From Desulforapulum autotrophicum HRM2 (GTDB lineage Bacteria; Desulfobacterota; Desulfobacteria; Desulfobacterales; Desulfobacteraceae), in contig NC_012108.1 of assembly GCF_000020365.1 (NCBI RefSeq), forward strand, positions 4,472,001-4,536,000: a stretch of 64,000 nucleotides of DNA. Direction: 5' to 3'. Below the pieces are notes generated by a model. It saw only the letters and a list, made by a program, of their open reading frames with translations, was not told where the DNA came from and searched no databases. A program made the translations under genes and the position numbers. The first letter of the stretch is position 1. Every line of letters starts with the position of its first letter. Shown here piece by piece: positions 36,401 through 44,617 of the stretch.

Positions 36401-36450
36401 ATCAGCTGCCGGTGGTTGAGGGACCACTCTGTCAGGTTGAAATGTTTCAT
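33403..36450 (-). CDS. RND efflux permease (AcrB/HAE1 type)
   Basis: A 1015-aa inner-membrane proton-driven pump. The N-terminal cytosolic start MKHFNLTEWSLNHRQLIW leads to helix 1, then a large periplasmic pore domain. The central helices include GLLVDDAIIAVEMM, where the two Asp carry the proton relay. The second half repeats the layout and ends in TILTLLVLPCMYAAW. It overlaps the adaptor gene by 4 bases. Its 3' end is duplicated as a relic at 23534-23599. It would work with the adaptor and TolC-like gene downstream in the list; the substrate is unknown. Confidence 0.93.
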   Translation of the reverse strand: MKHFNLTEWSLNHRQLIWFFIILSAVAGAFAYEQMGRMEDPDFTIREMIVAVGWPGASAAQMEQQITDKVEKRLQDTPGLDYLVSYSRPQQSVIFVHLKEPIHPDEIRPTWLEVRNMVNNMRDELPEGIRGPYFNDRFDDVYGNVYALTSDGFSYEEMRVQAEKIRQILLRMGSVKKVELIGVQPEKIFIEMDSRKLARLGIDPLLAAALIKKQNTLTPSGMIETADDNVFLRVTGLFNDLSSLENLPIRVLDRTFRLGDMAKIRRAYVDPPDPKMFFNGTPAIGIAVSMEKGGNVLKLGQLLDETLADITRELPLGLSIHQVANQPRVVKDSINQFVKTLAEAIAIILVVSFLSLGLRSGLVVALCIPLVVAATLLAMKMAGIDLHRVSLGALIVSLGLLVDDAIIAVEMMSVKLEQGWERVKAAAFAYKVTAFPMLAGTLITCAGFTPIGFSKGMSSEFCKSIFPVITLSLLISWVVSVMVTPMFGYYLIKPKRAVAKDPEDIYDKAFYRGFKRVLVKCLDHKTIVLVLTLALFGYSIYAFKFVEHEFFPNSVRPELIVDLTLPEGSSIKATERQAQAFARAIGTSPHIDHFASYVGFGAPRFILAFDPVQPRSNFAQFVIVAKGLDQRQQLEEDISEILDTSFPMVRGHLKTLQLGPPEPYPVMLRVSGPDYGKVRAIAQKVGQVMTANPLLRNVNFNWYEKTKMLRLAVDQDKARLLGINSTDLALAIQAQISGIPVSQFRQGDKTVEIDLRLDAADRRSISDIKTLPIHIGKGRTIPLEQIAVIGFDTEEGLIWRRNLTPTITVQAETVAGATGNDETLVVYSALKQVRDNLAPGYRIDIGGIAERSSQATAYILAMAPAMFMIIVIILMIQLQNISSVILTLLTAPLGIIGVIAALLTFHMPMGFLAQLGILALSGIIIRNSVILMDQIHRQLEAGETRYHAVINAAVLRFRPIMLTAAAAILGMLPLALDKFWAPMAVSIGGGLFGATILTLLVLPCMYAAWYRVKAE

Positions 36451-37553
36451 CTAACATCCTCTTTGACCCGAACTTTCTCGTTGCCGGACAGCTTGTGCAC
36501 ACCTGCGGTGACAATTTTATCACCTGGTTCAAGACCCTTGATGACCGCTATCCGGTCTCGGCCGTCCATACCTCCCAGCACCACCTGCCGCTGTGTCACC
36601 CGGTCATCCTGGATGACCCAGACCGTTGGATCTTCTCCTGTCTGGTAAACGGCTGAAAGGGGAATCAGGAGCCTGCTAGGGACGGATTCGTCCTGGAGAA
36701 CCGAGGCGGTCATGCCCAGCCTGACCCCTGCTGGGGGACTGACCAGGGTGATTCTTGCCTTGTAGGTCCGGGTGATGGGGTCGGCCACGGGGGAAATCAC
36801 CCGGGCCCGGCCCTGGACCTCAACCTTTTCCAGTGCCCAGAAGGTCACCTTGAAACGGGTGTCCCCGGCAAAGTCCGCAATCCGGTTTTCCGGGATATCA
36901 ATTTCTACTTCCTTTTCGTCTCCCCGGGCCATGATCACCACGGGCTGCCCTGCCCCCACCACCTGACCCTGTTCAGCCCGAACGTCCAGGACCACACCCG
37001 GGGTTTCCGCCACAAGATTGCAATAGGCAAGCTGATTGGAGGCCTGGGTATACTGGGCCCTGGCCTGTTTTACAAGGGACTGGGCCGAGTCGTGGGCGTT
37101 CTGGTACCGATCAAGTTCTGCCTTGCTCATGAAATCCCGTTCATACAGGGCCTTGAACCGCCCGAGCTGATCCGATGCCAGTGTAAACTGGGACCGGGCC
37201 GCGGCAAGCTGGGCACGGCTGGCGTTAACTGCCTGCTGGACATCGCTGGGGTCCACCTGCATCAGGACAGTTCCTGCTTTGACCACGCTTCCCGCATCCA
37301 CGTGGCGGGCAATCACTTTGCCCGGAATCCGAAAGGCCAGGCCGGTTTCAAAACGGCCATGCACCTCCCCGGAATAGACATGGGACGGGTCCTCCAGGAG
37401 GCTGCCCACGGTCATGGCACTGACCAGGGGAGGAAGGGCAGGTGCCACTGCATCGGTTTTTTTCAGGGGATTGTCGCACCCGGCAGCAAAGAGCTGCACC
37501 AGCAGCAGGAGGATACTTCCTGAAACAAAGGAAATTCGGGGAAATCGATACAC
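36447..37553 (-). CDS. RND periplasmic adaptor (membrane fusion protein)
   Basis: A 368-aa lipoprotein-like adaptor. The start has a hydrophobic segment and a Cys (LLLLVQLFAAGCDNPL), which is a lipobox. The lipoyl half-motif (RIPGKVIARHVDAGSVVKAG), a helical hairpin and beta-barrel domains follow, then the membrane-proximal part. It connects the inner-membrane pump and the outer-membrane channel. It overlaps the permease start by 4 bases and lies 6 bases after the TolC-type gene. Confidence 0.92.
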   Translation of the reverse strand: MYRFPRISFVSGSILLLLVQLFAAGCDNPLKKTDAVAPALPPLVSAMTVGSLLEDPSHVYSGEVHGRFETGLAFRIPGKVIARHVDAGSVVKAGTVLMQVDPSDVQQAVNASRAQLAAARSQFTLASDQLGRFKALYERDFMSKAELDRYQNAHDSAQSLVKQARAQYTQASNQLAYCNLVAETPGVVLDVRAEQGQVVGAGQPVVIMARGDEKEVEIDIPENRIADFAGDTRFKVTFWALEKVEVQGRARVISPVADPITRTYKARITLVSPPAGVRLGMTASVLQDESVPSRLLIPLSAVYQTGEDPTVWVIQDDRVTQRQVVLGGMDGRDRIAVIKGLEPGDKIVTAGVHKLSGNEKVRVKEDVR

Positions 37554-37559
37554 GGTGGT

Positions 37560-38918
37560 CTACTCCTTTCCAAGGGCCCGTTCCAGTTCAGAAACGGATA
37601 TATTGTACATGCTCAGGGCACGGATATGGTTGGTTCTGGCCCGGGTCAGGGAGACCTCGGCGTCCAGTCGTTCAAGGGAGGTGCTCAGGCCCACCTGGTA
37701 CCGGGTCCGGGCGGCCTCCAGGGTTTCTTTGGCCGTGACAAGGGAGCTCTGGGCCACCTGGACGGATTCCCTGGCGGCCTGGGCATTGCGGAAAGCTTGT
37801 TCCACTTTCAGGCGGATGCCCCGTTCAATCTGGGTCCGGGCGGTTTTGGCCTTTTGAAGTTCATGGCGGGCCAGGGCCACGGAATGGCTGACCATGCCGT
37901 GGTCGTAGAGTTTAAGACTGGCCACAAGCCCGATCTCGGCGGACGGGTCCTGGTTTTCAGGTTCAAACTTGTGGGCGCTGCCCACCAGGGCCACGGTGGG
38001 CAGATGGCCACTGCGGGCCAGGGCCACCTGATCTTCGGCCATGCGGATTTTGGCATCCATGGCAGCAAGCTCAGGACGGCGGGCCAGGGCCTCTTGTACC
38101 AGGGCATCAAGGCTGCCCGGCAACGATCCCAGGGGTGGCTGCCCTCCAAAGGTGTACCGGGTGGAAAGATCCACCCCCATGGTAAAGTTGAGGGCGGTTC
38201 TGGCAAGGGCGAAATTGTTGGTTGCAAGGAGTTGCTGCTGTTTCAGGTCGGCCAGTTTTTCCCTGGCCCGGAGTACGTCCAGCCGGGGCACGGTTTCCAT
38301 GAGGTGATAGGCTTCGGCCTCGTTTACGTGGATCACCATGCTGGCCACTGCATCGTCCAGGGCACGGGTCATCTGCCGGGTAAGCAGAACCGTGAAATAT
38401 GCCTTTTTAACGGCCAGGGCCAGGTCCTGGTCCGCTGTTTTCAGGTCATGCCTTGCACTGTCCCGCCCGGCCTCGGCCATTTTTTTAACGGCAGTCAGCC
38501 GGCCACCCGTGTAAACCGGCTGGGTCAGTTCCACGGCCATGCCGTAATAGGTACGGCTGTCATCTGGCATGTCCAACGTCGAAATCTGGCCCGATGTCAA
38601 GGCGGACAGGGCGTTGTTCAGCTGGACCAGCCCCTCTTCCAATTGCACCAGGGAAGGCTGATCGTCGTAGCGGTAGATGCCACCGTCAAGGGTCACCACG
38701 GGGCCGAATGCCGAAAGGGCCTGACCCACCCGGTCCTGGGCCATGTCCACATCAGCTGTGGCAAGTTTACGGGACAGGCTATTTTCCATGGCGATTTCAA
38801 CGGCCCGGTCTGCAGTCAATTCCGGGGGGCTGTCGGCCACGGCCGGGCAGGTAGTGCCCAGGGCAAAGACCAGAACGGCAAGAACAATGGTGCAAATATG
38901 TTTCATGGGGTATTTCAT
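37560..38918 (-). CDS. TolC-family outer membrane efflux protein
   Basis: A 452-aa outer-membrane channel. A signal peptide (MKHICTIVLAVLVFALGTTCPAVA) is followed by two repeats of the TolC helical barrel, seen as QRVGQAL.., LARTALNFTMG and the mirrored LEAARTRYQVGLSTSLE. It is the first gene of the efflux operon. ATG 38918 (MKYPMKHIC...) is chosen; 38906 is the alternative. The open frame extending upstream to 38990 overlaps the SMC gene and is not likely used. The operon may be read from the SMC complex promoter as well, since the gap is only a few bases. Confidence 0.9.
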   Translation of the reverse strand: MKYPMKHICTIVLAVLVFALGTTCPAVADSPPELTADRAVEIAMENSLSRKLATADVDMAQDRVGQALSAFGPVVTLDGGIYRYDDQPSLVQLEEGLVQLNNALSALTSGQISTLDMPDDSRTYYGMAVELTQPVYTGGRLTAVKKMAEAGRDSARHDLKTADQDLALAVKKAYFTVLLTRQMTRALDDAVASMVIHVNEAEAYHLMETVPRLDVLRAREKLADLKQQQLLATNNFALARTALNFTMGVDLSTRYTFGGQPPLGSLPGSLDALVQEALARRPELAAMDAKIRMAEDQVALARSGHLPTVALVGSAHKFEPENQDPSAEIGLVASLKLYDHGMVSHSVALARHELQKAKTARTQIERGIRLKVEQAFRNAQAARESVQVAQSSLVTAKETLEAARTRYQVGLSTSLERLDAEVSLTRARTNHIRALSMYNISVSELERALGKE

Positions 38919-38925
38919 CTCATTT

Positions 38926-41727
38926 TTAACAGGAAGCTGTCGTCGCTTCCAGGGGTTTTGCCGTAAGGCGGTACCAGTCATCCTGTTCAACCAGAATTTT
39001 GCCGTTAACCTGCCTTAACCCAATCCAGTATTCAGCCGTGGACTGGGCCTCAACCGATGCAAAGATGGGGACAAATCCAGCCTTTGCACATTGATCGATA
39101 AGGGTCTGCTGATTCTCAGGGTCAATTTGACCGGCTTCATCAATGTAGGCTGGGATGTTGAGCATCTGGTTCTGTTTGACGTGCAGGATCCGACTGAGCA
39201 GCATGACATTCAGGACAACCTTTACGGTAAGGTCTGTGCCCGTTGACTGGATACTGGTACTTCCAAAACTTTTTACTTCTTTACCGTTTTCAAGCTGAAC
39301 CAGAATACCAAGGTTGAAAAGGTTCGGCAGGGAGATTTTCACCCCCTTTTTATCGATCAGCTCGTTAAATCTCTGCACAACCCTGTAAATATCTTTGTCT
39401 CCGCCGAAAATGGAATCTTCGTTTATCAAAGTGTTAATGATGCTTAAAATATTATTGTTCTCATCTACCACAAACTCAATTTTATTGATATTGGAAATCT
39501 GGTGTTTGTTCATGTCCCGGTTAAATCGTTTGATTTCATATACAAATTCATGGAACTGATCTTTCAGATTCTTGAGCATGGCCCCGAGCTGACGGGTGGC
39601 AGCTGTTTCATTTCTCTTGAGGACGGTTTCATAGTTGTTTATGCTCTCCTCGTTGGTATTGTCCTCAAATTCTTTGATTCTGGCCGGAATATCCCTGCCT
39701 GAGGCAAATCGATTGCCGCCCCTGAGCTCTATGTTTACAAGACACTGGTCAATTCTGGCTCGAATGTCTGAAATCGCCTCTCGTTTAACCACATAGGCAT
39801 TGATTAAGGTTTCAATGTTGATACCGTCCATGTCAAGGACCGGTTCCCTGTCCAGGGCTGTATTGCCTTCAAGGTTTTTCACGATTAAAACCCGCTGCCG
39901 TTCAGCCTCCATTTTTAGAAGCGCGGCCTGGCTTTTTTCTATTTCAAACCGGTCGCCTGTGATCCTTTTATTCAGCAGCGCACTCTGATCCTCATTGTCC
40001 TTCATTCGATCGACAACAAGTTTCAGCTCGCTTTGTGCCTCGGCCAATTGTGCTTCAAGCCGGGGTTTTTCCTGTTTTTCCCTTAAAAAGGCCTTGTAGC
40101 CCTCAAGCTCGTTGCTCTGTTCCCGGATGGTCAGGTCAAGATTTTTCTTCTCTCGTTCCTTTTGCTGGTAGTTCTTTGCAACATCCAGGGTTTTCACCAG
40201 CTCGGCCTTATCTTTTTGAACGAGCGCCAGGTTTTGTTTGATCCGGTCATGGTTGAAATAATCATCAATATCAACGGAGGCAACACGGTTCAGATCAATC
40301 CGTATGTTTCCATCATTGTAGATCCCCTTGGCACACCGCTGCAAAAGCTGCTGCAGTTGCCTGACAAGGCCGGGTTCATCGTGGATGCACAGATCCTGGT
40401 TCTCAAGGGAAAAAGCGGTTAAAATATCCTTGTTAAGAATCTTCATGAGCATCTGAATATCTTCCGGTCCAAAGTGTTTTTTAAGCACAAACAGCAGGTT
40501 TGATCGAATGTTCGTTAACTGGGATTCAAATCCGGCAATCTCTTTTTGAACGGATTTGATTTTCTGCTCTATTCTCTTAACCGGATCCACCGTTGATTTT
40601 CCAAGCTCAAGAACCAGGCTGTCCCGTTGATCCTCCAGCAGGGCAATTTTCTGGACACAGACGTCAACACCGGGGAAAAGGGCATAATGGGCCGCTTTTC
40701 TTTCCAGTTTAGCCAACCGCTTTCCCAGTTCTTCCTGCTGGCTGAAAAACCTGCCATATGCCGTCTTTTGAATCTCATTGTCAGCTTTTATCCGGTTGAT
40801 CTGATTTTCAATTTCTCCGTGGGCAAACCTCATGTTTTCAAGGTCTGTCTTTTTTTTCTCCCGCTCCCGCTCGTACCCGGCTTCGATTCGTCTGAATGCA
40901 GACGAGAGAAATTCAAACCCTTCATCCCAGTCAGCCTTTAACCGAACCAGCGCCTGCACCTCTTTTGCAATGCTTCTTGCGGCCGCTATCCGGTCTCTTT
41001 CACGTTCCAGTGATTCATTGAAGTTTTTGTATTCACTCATGAAATCATAGGAAACGCTCTCCCAGCTGGGCAACAGGGAATTGATTAAAAACATCTTAAC
41101 TTCTTCCATATTGAAATCATTCATGTGGAGAAGATTCTTAAAAACATTTATGAACAGACGATAATTTTTATCGGTCATGCTTTTGAGCCTGAAAACACCA
41201 ATTGAAAATTTCTCATTGCCCTGGATGGTGATCTCCTTACCAATGAGGGCATCCTGCATCTGCTTGGGCTTCAGCCGTTTGACCCAGTGATCCGCCAGCC
41301 CCAGGTGCTGTTCAACCTGGTCAAGGGTTCTGACTTTTTTTCCTGCCCCCCCGGTGGCGTCCATCAGGAAATCTTCAAGGTTCAACTCTTTTTTAATGGC
41401 AAACAACTGGTATTCATGTCCGGAAAGCGGCCCCTTCCCGGCGGCCCCCACAACAAAGGTTCCCGTTTCCGTGAGGACTTCAGAAAGCACATAACTGTTT
41501 TCATAGGGGAAATAATATTTCAGGGTCTGTTTGTAATCCTTGGGAAAAACCATGTCCCGATAGTTGCACAGAAAAGGAAACTGAAGGGCATTGATGGCCG
41601 TGGATTTTCCCACATTGTTGGTGGCAGAGATGGACAGGGGTTTGTCCAGGGGAAAATCTCCCAGGGAATAACTCTCTGTGTTCAACAGGACCAGCCTTCG
41701 AATGCCGTAGCTGATTTTAGCGGTCAT
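38926..41727 (-). CDS. SMC-like ATPase of an MksB/JetC-type complex
   Basis: A 933-aa SMC-type protein, shorter than MukB and near MksB in size. The P-loop is SATNNVGKSTAINALQF (residues 33-49). Two long coiled-coil regions (about 240-420 and 500-660) surround a hinge-like middle. The signature region is GSTSIQSTGTDLTVKVVLN (about 825-845) and Walker B is IPAYIDEAGQIDP (about 858-870). It should bind DNA and ATP as the motor of a kleisin complex with the two genes upstream. ATG 41727 is preferred over 41736 for its AAGGGG spacing; both lie inside the preceding gene's end. The gene ends 8 bases from the efflux operon start. Confidence 0.85.
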   Translation of the reverse strand: MTAKISYGIRRLVLLNTESYSLGDFPLDKPLSISATNNVGKSTAINALQFPFLCNYRDMVFPKDYKQTLKYYFPYENSYVLSEVLTETGTFVVGAAGKGPLSGHEYQLFAIKKELNLEDFLMDATGGAGKKVRTLDQVEQHLGLADHWVKRLKPKQMQDALIGKEITIQGNEKFSIGVFRLKSMTDKNYRLFINVFKNLLHMNDFNMEEVKMFLINSLLPSWESVSYDFMSEYKNFNESLERERDRIAAARSIAKEVQALVRLKADWDEGFEFLSSAFRRIEAGYEREREKKKTDLENMRFAHGEIENQINRIKADNEIQKTAYGRFFSQQEELGKRLAKLERKAAHYALFPGVDVCVQKIALLEDQRDSLVLELGKSTVDPVKRIEQKIKSVQKEIAGFESQLTNIRSNLLFVLKKHFGPEDIQMLMKILNKDILTAFSLENQDLCIHDEPGLVRQLQQLLQRCAKGIYNDGNIRIDLNRVASVDIDDYFNHDRIKQNLALVQKDKAELVKTLDVAKNYQQKEREKKNLDLTIREQSNELEGYKAFLREKQEKPRLEAQLAEAQSELKLVVDRMKDNEDQSALLNKRITGDRFEIEKSQAALLKMEAERQRVLIVKNLEGNTALDREPVLDMDGINIETLINAYVVKREAISDIRARIDQCLVNIELRGGNRFASGRDIPARIKEFEDNTNEESINNYETVLKRNETAATRQLGAMLKNLKDQFHEFVYEIKRFNRDMNKHQISNINKIEFVVDENNNILSIINTLINEDSIFGGDKDIYRVVQRFNELIDKKGVKISLPNLFNLGILVQLENGKEVKSFGSTSIQSTGTDLTVKVVLNVMLLSRILHVKQNQMLNIPAYIDEAGQIDPENQQTLIDQCAKAGFVPIFASVEAQSTAEYWIGLRQVNGKILVEQDDWYRLTAKPLEATTASC

Positions 41728-42292
41728 CAAAGTCATCCCCTTGTCCGGGCTCTGTTTTCAAGGGTTCGACCACCTCGGAAAACAGGGTGGTAAATCTTGA
41801 AACAGATCGTTTAAACATGATCAGGTAATTGTCTTTCATATCTAAAAAACCATACTTCTGGAGTTGCTGCACTGTCCGGAGCAGATCAGCTTCTTCATTG
41901 ATACCCACCTGCTCCAGGACTTTCCGGTAGGGGTCGAACTGTAAATGGGGCAGTTCCGGCACCACAAAGCGTTGTTCGATGATGGCTGAAACCGGGTCTT
42001 TTCCCTGGTCTGCCAGAAAATCGTAGAGAATAGCCATGAACACGGTAAATTTTTTGCTGACCCGGTTGATACTGATCTTTTCCGGCCCAGGCTCAAAATA
42101 ATATATGCCTGAAGCGCCGTCACACAGGTTAAACCCAAGGGTATTGAAAAGCCCTCGATAATAGGTCTCATGGGTGGTCAATTCCGTGAAAAGATCACCA
42201 TCATCGATGCACAGATGATACCCCATGGAGAAGTGATGGAACAATTCCCGGGTCAGCCGGGGCTGGGTCTGGGGGGTATCTGTTTCAGGCAT
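41717..42292 (-). CDS. MksE/JetB-like subunit of the SMC complex
   Basis: A 191-aa winged-helix-type protein between kleisin and SMC genes. It has a hydrophobic-patterned helical start (LTRELFHHFSMGYHLCI) and a C-terminal wHTH part (LLRTVQQLQKYGFLDMKDNYLIMF). In MksBEF and Wadjet complexes, the gene in this position encodes the small KITE subunit, which dimerises on the kleisin. It overlaps the kleisin gene by 8 bases and the SMC gene by 11, so it is co-translated. The assignment rests on position, size and predicted fold. Confidence 0.75.
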   Translation of the reverse strand: MPETDTPQTQPRLTRELFHHFSMGYHLCIDDGDLFTELTTHETYYRGLFNTLGFNLCDGASGIYYFEPGPEKISINRVSKKFTVFMAILYDFLADQGKDPVSAIIEQRFVVPELPHLQFDPYRKVLEQVGINEEADLLRTVQQLQKYGFLDMKDNYLIMFKRSVSRFTTLFSEVVEPLKTEPGQGDDFDDR

Positions 42293-43523
42293 TTTCCACC
42301 TTTATACTGAACCCATGGATCCCATGGGTTGGGGTTTGATAGGTTTTTGTCCGGCTTTTTTTAACACGAAATGTTTTTTCCGTCATCATCAGAAGAACGA
42401 TGTCCAGAATTTTTCCAGTGGAAAATTCCGGGTATCGTTGAATGGCCCATTGCATGCCATCCTTGATGGGCAGGGCCGACCGGATCTCCTGGATGATGGA
42501 ATGCCTGTCCAGGGGCACAGAGATCCTGGAGAAACGTTCCGCCTTGTCCTGTTCACTCAGCATGGAAATAGGCGGGGCTGGATTTTCTTTGATATTTTTG
42601 TAACCGGCATAATACTTGAGCAATACCAGGTCATGGCTTATCAGGGGCGAGCGTTCCCTGGAAAACCAGTTCAGGGTGGCCATGGATTCAATCTTCTGGA
42701 ACTTGTTTTTCCTCAAATAGTCCAGGACAATGGAGGTCCCCCGGGTCACCCGGGAATTTAACCGGGCAACCTCGTAAAGGGGCTGCAGCAGTTCCCGTGA
42801 CAGCTTGAACCGTCCCAGCACCGTCATGCGCATATCAATGAGCATCTGCTTTGCAATATGGATCTTATCACGCTCACCGGTCAGGGATCCGCCCCGTTCA
42901 AGGGTTTCCACGGCCTTTTCAAGCCGGTTGATCACCTTGTCTGTGTTCTGGTCAAAGGCGCTCCATGGATCGATCATCTCTCCCATGGGGGCAATGTATT
43001 GATCCCATGCATCCAGAATATCGGCATACCGCTGTTTCAGGGGAATGGCCGTGTCTTTTTTCTTTGATTCAGCCACAAGGTTCTCAATGGCCTTGTAATC
43101 GTGGCGGGTCTGCCGTTTAATGGTCTGGGTCTGCTTGTTGATCTTCTTGATCACCCTGGACAAAGCATCAGCGTCCCTTGCCTCAACCGCCTTTGTCAGG
43201 CGGATGCTCAGCATATCAAACTGACTCATATGGACCCGGATGCTTTCGGACAGCCCCAGCTGCTGTTCGCTCAACAGGTCCTCAACGATCTGTTCGGTCA
43301 GATCCCCAAGGGTATAGAGCGTCTGGCTGGTAAAGATCTGGGACAAAACAGTATAGGACACCAGGGTTTCAATAAAAGAAAAGGCGTCTGTTTCAGGGTC
43401 ATGACGGCGTATGGCCTGTAACAGCGAATATTGATCAATGGGACCTTCCTTGTTCAGCTCAAACAACGCAGTGATCAGGTTCCATTGTCTGGAGACAAAG
43501 GTTAAATACCCCCTTGGCTGCAT
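42285..43523 (-). CDS. MksF/JetA-like kleisin subunit
   Basis: A 412-aa mostly helical protein. Its start (FVSRQWNLITALFELNKEG) is winged-helix-like, followed by long helices and a coiled-coil middle (RVIKKINKQTQTIKRQTRHD). The C-terminus has PEFSTGKILDIVLLMMTEKTF. Size and gene order (kleisin, small subunit, SMC) fit MksF/JetA. It would bridge the SMC heads. No JetD/MksG-type nuclease or topoisomerase-like gene is found next to it, so this is the bare three-subunit type, or the nuclease is encoded elsewhere. Confidence 0.75.
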   Translation of the reverse strand: MQPRGYLTFVSRQWNLITALFELNKEGPIDQYSLLQAIRRHDPETDAFSFIETLVSYTVLSQIFTSQTLYTLGDLTEQIVEDLLSEQQLGLSESIRVHMSQFDMLSIRLTKAVEARDADALSRVIKKINKQTQTIKRQTRHDYKAIENLVAESKKKDTAIPLKQRYADILDAWDQYIAPMGEMIDPWSAFDQNTDKVINRLEKAVETLERGGSLTGERDKIHIAKQMLIDMRMTVLGRFKLSRELLQPLYEVARLNSRVTRGTSIVLDYLRKNKFQKIESMATLNWFSRERSPLISHDLVLLKYYAGYKNIKENPAPPISMLSEQDKAERFSRISVPLDRHSIIQEIRSALPIKDGMQWAIQRYPEFSTGKILDIVLLMMTEKTFRVKKSRTKTYQTPTHGIHGFSIKVENA

Positions 43524-43566
43524 TTACCCCCCCCCGTTACCCGATCTTTTTCGCAAAACGATTCAA

Positions 43567-44583
43567 CTATACCACCCAGACAGTATAATGGGTTGCCCCG
43601 TAAACCACCTTGTGACCGACCCGGCCGATGAAAAAGGCCTCCACCCTTGAAAGCCCCCGTCGCCCGACAACAATGGTGCCGCACCCGCTCTTTTCGGCCT
43701 GCTCAATAATGGCCTGGGACCGGCTGTGTACGCCCGTGGCTATTTTTTCAGAAATATTTTCAGGTTTAAACCCGGATCGCTCAAGGATCTTTCTTATGTT
43801 CTGGAACAGCCCCATTATCTTTGATTTAAAGCTGTTAATGCAGTTGGCTTCCATGGCGACCCGGGAGGTGTCGGACTCGCTGGGCAGGTCCACTGGCAAA
43901 TCCGTTCCCGGACATTCAAAATTGATCGCCCCAAGGCCCAGGACGGCATGGAAAATAACCGCTCCATGGCCATGGCCTCCAAGCCATTGGGCAATGAGAT
44001 CAACTGCTTTCATGGAGCAGGGGGAGGTATCCACGGCCAGCAGAACTTTCTTCACAGCAGGAGTCTGTCCCACGATGATGATGGGGATAAAGGTCAACGT
44101 CTGCAGAAGCTTCACGGCAACACTGCCAAGGATGATGCTTTTGAACTTGCCCATACCCCGTCGTCTCAGGATCACGGCAGTATAGCCGTCTTTTGCCTCC
44201 TTGATGATGTCCTGGGCCACCCCTTTTTCCAAATGGTGAAATTTGATTTCAACCTGGTGTTCCTGGAACCCGCCCCGGACCAGGATCTGTTTCGCCTTTT
44301 TCAGATGGGTCAGGATTTTTTTTTGCTCCACCGACTCCCAGCGGCTCAAGGCATCTTCCATTTTATCACCGGCCGGACGATTCTCCAGCCCCTGGTACAC
44401 TTCCTTGTGCACTTCCTGGCACACTTCCTGATACGCCTCCTGGTACCATTCAGGACTGCTGTCAAACACATGGAACAAAACGATCTGTGTCGAGTCATCA
44501 ATGGGCATGAAATCCTTGACATATTTGACCGTGTGAATGGACCGTTCAGAGCCGTCAACCAGCACAAGTAATTTTTTTTTCAT
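43567..44583 (-). CDS. Tandem universal stress protein (two UspA domains)
   Basis: A 338-aa cytosolic protein with two Usp folds. The first starts KKKLLVLVDGSERSIHTVKY and has RRGMGKFKSIILGS; the second starts KKVLLAVDTSPCSMKAVDL and has VGRRGLSRVEAFFIGRVG, a nucleotide-binding loop. ATG 44583 is chosen because GGAGG sits 4 bases before it; the longer frame to 44670 overlaps the outer-membrane protein gene's end. It probably adjusts metabolism under energy stress, like the two single-domain Usp genes at 52.9-53.8 kb. Confidence 0.88.
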   Translation of the reverse strand: MKKKLLVLVDGSERSIHTVKYVKDFMPIDDSTQIVLFHVFDSSPEWYQEAYQEVCQEVHKEVYQGLENRPAGDKMEDALSRWESVEQKKILTHLKKAKQILVRGGFQEHQVEIKFHHLEKGVAQDIIKEAKDGYTAVILRRRGMGKFKSIILGSVAVKLLQTLTFIPIIIVGQTPAVKKVLLAVDTSPCSMKAVDLIAQWLGGHGHGAVIFHAVLGLGAINFECPGTDLPVDLPSESDTSRVAMEANCINSFKSKIMGLFQNIRKILERSGFKPENISEKIATGVHSRSQAIIEQAEKSGCGTIVVGRRGLSRVEAFFIGRVGHKVVYGATHYTVWVV

Positions 44584-44617
44584 TTTTTCCTCCATTATCA
44601 CGCCTTTCGAGACAAAC

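Noticed and set aside
35488-36648. 386-aa open frame on the plus strand
   Set aside because: Antisense shadow of the RND permease and adaptor genes.
37626-38966. 446-aa open frame on the plus strand
   Set aside because: It is the GC-rich antisense shadow of the TolC-family gene, with low-complexity Gly/His/Gln-rich translation.
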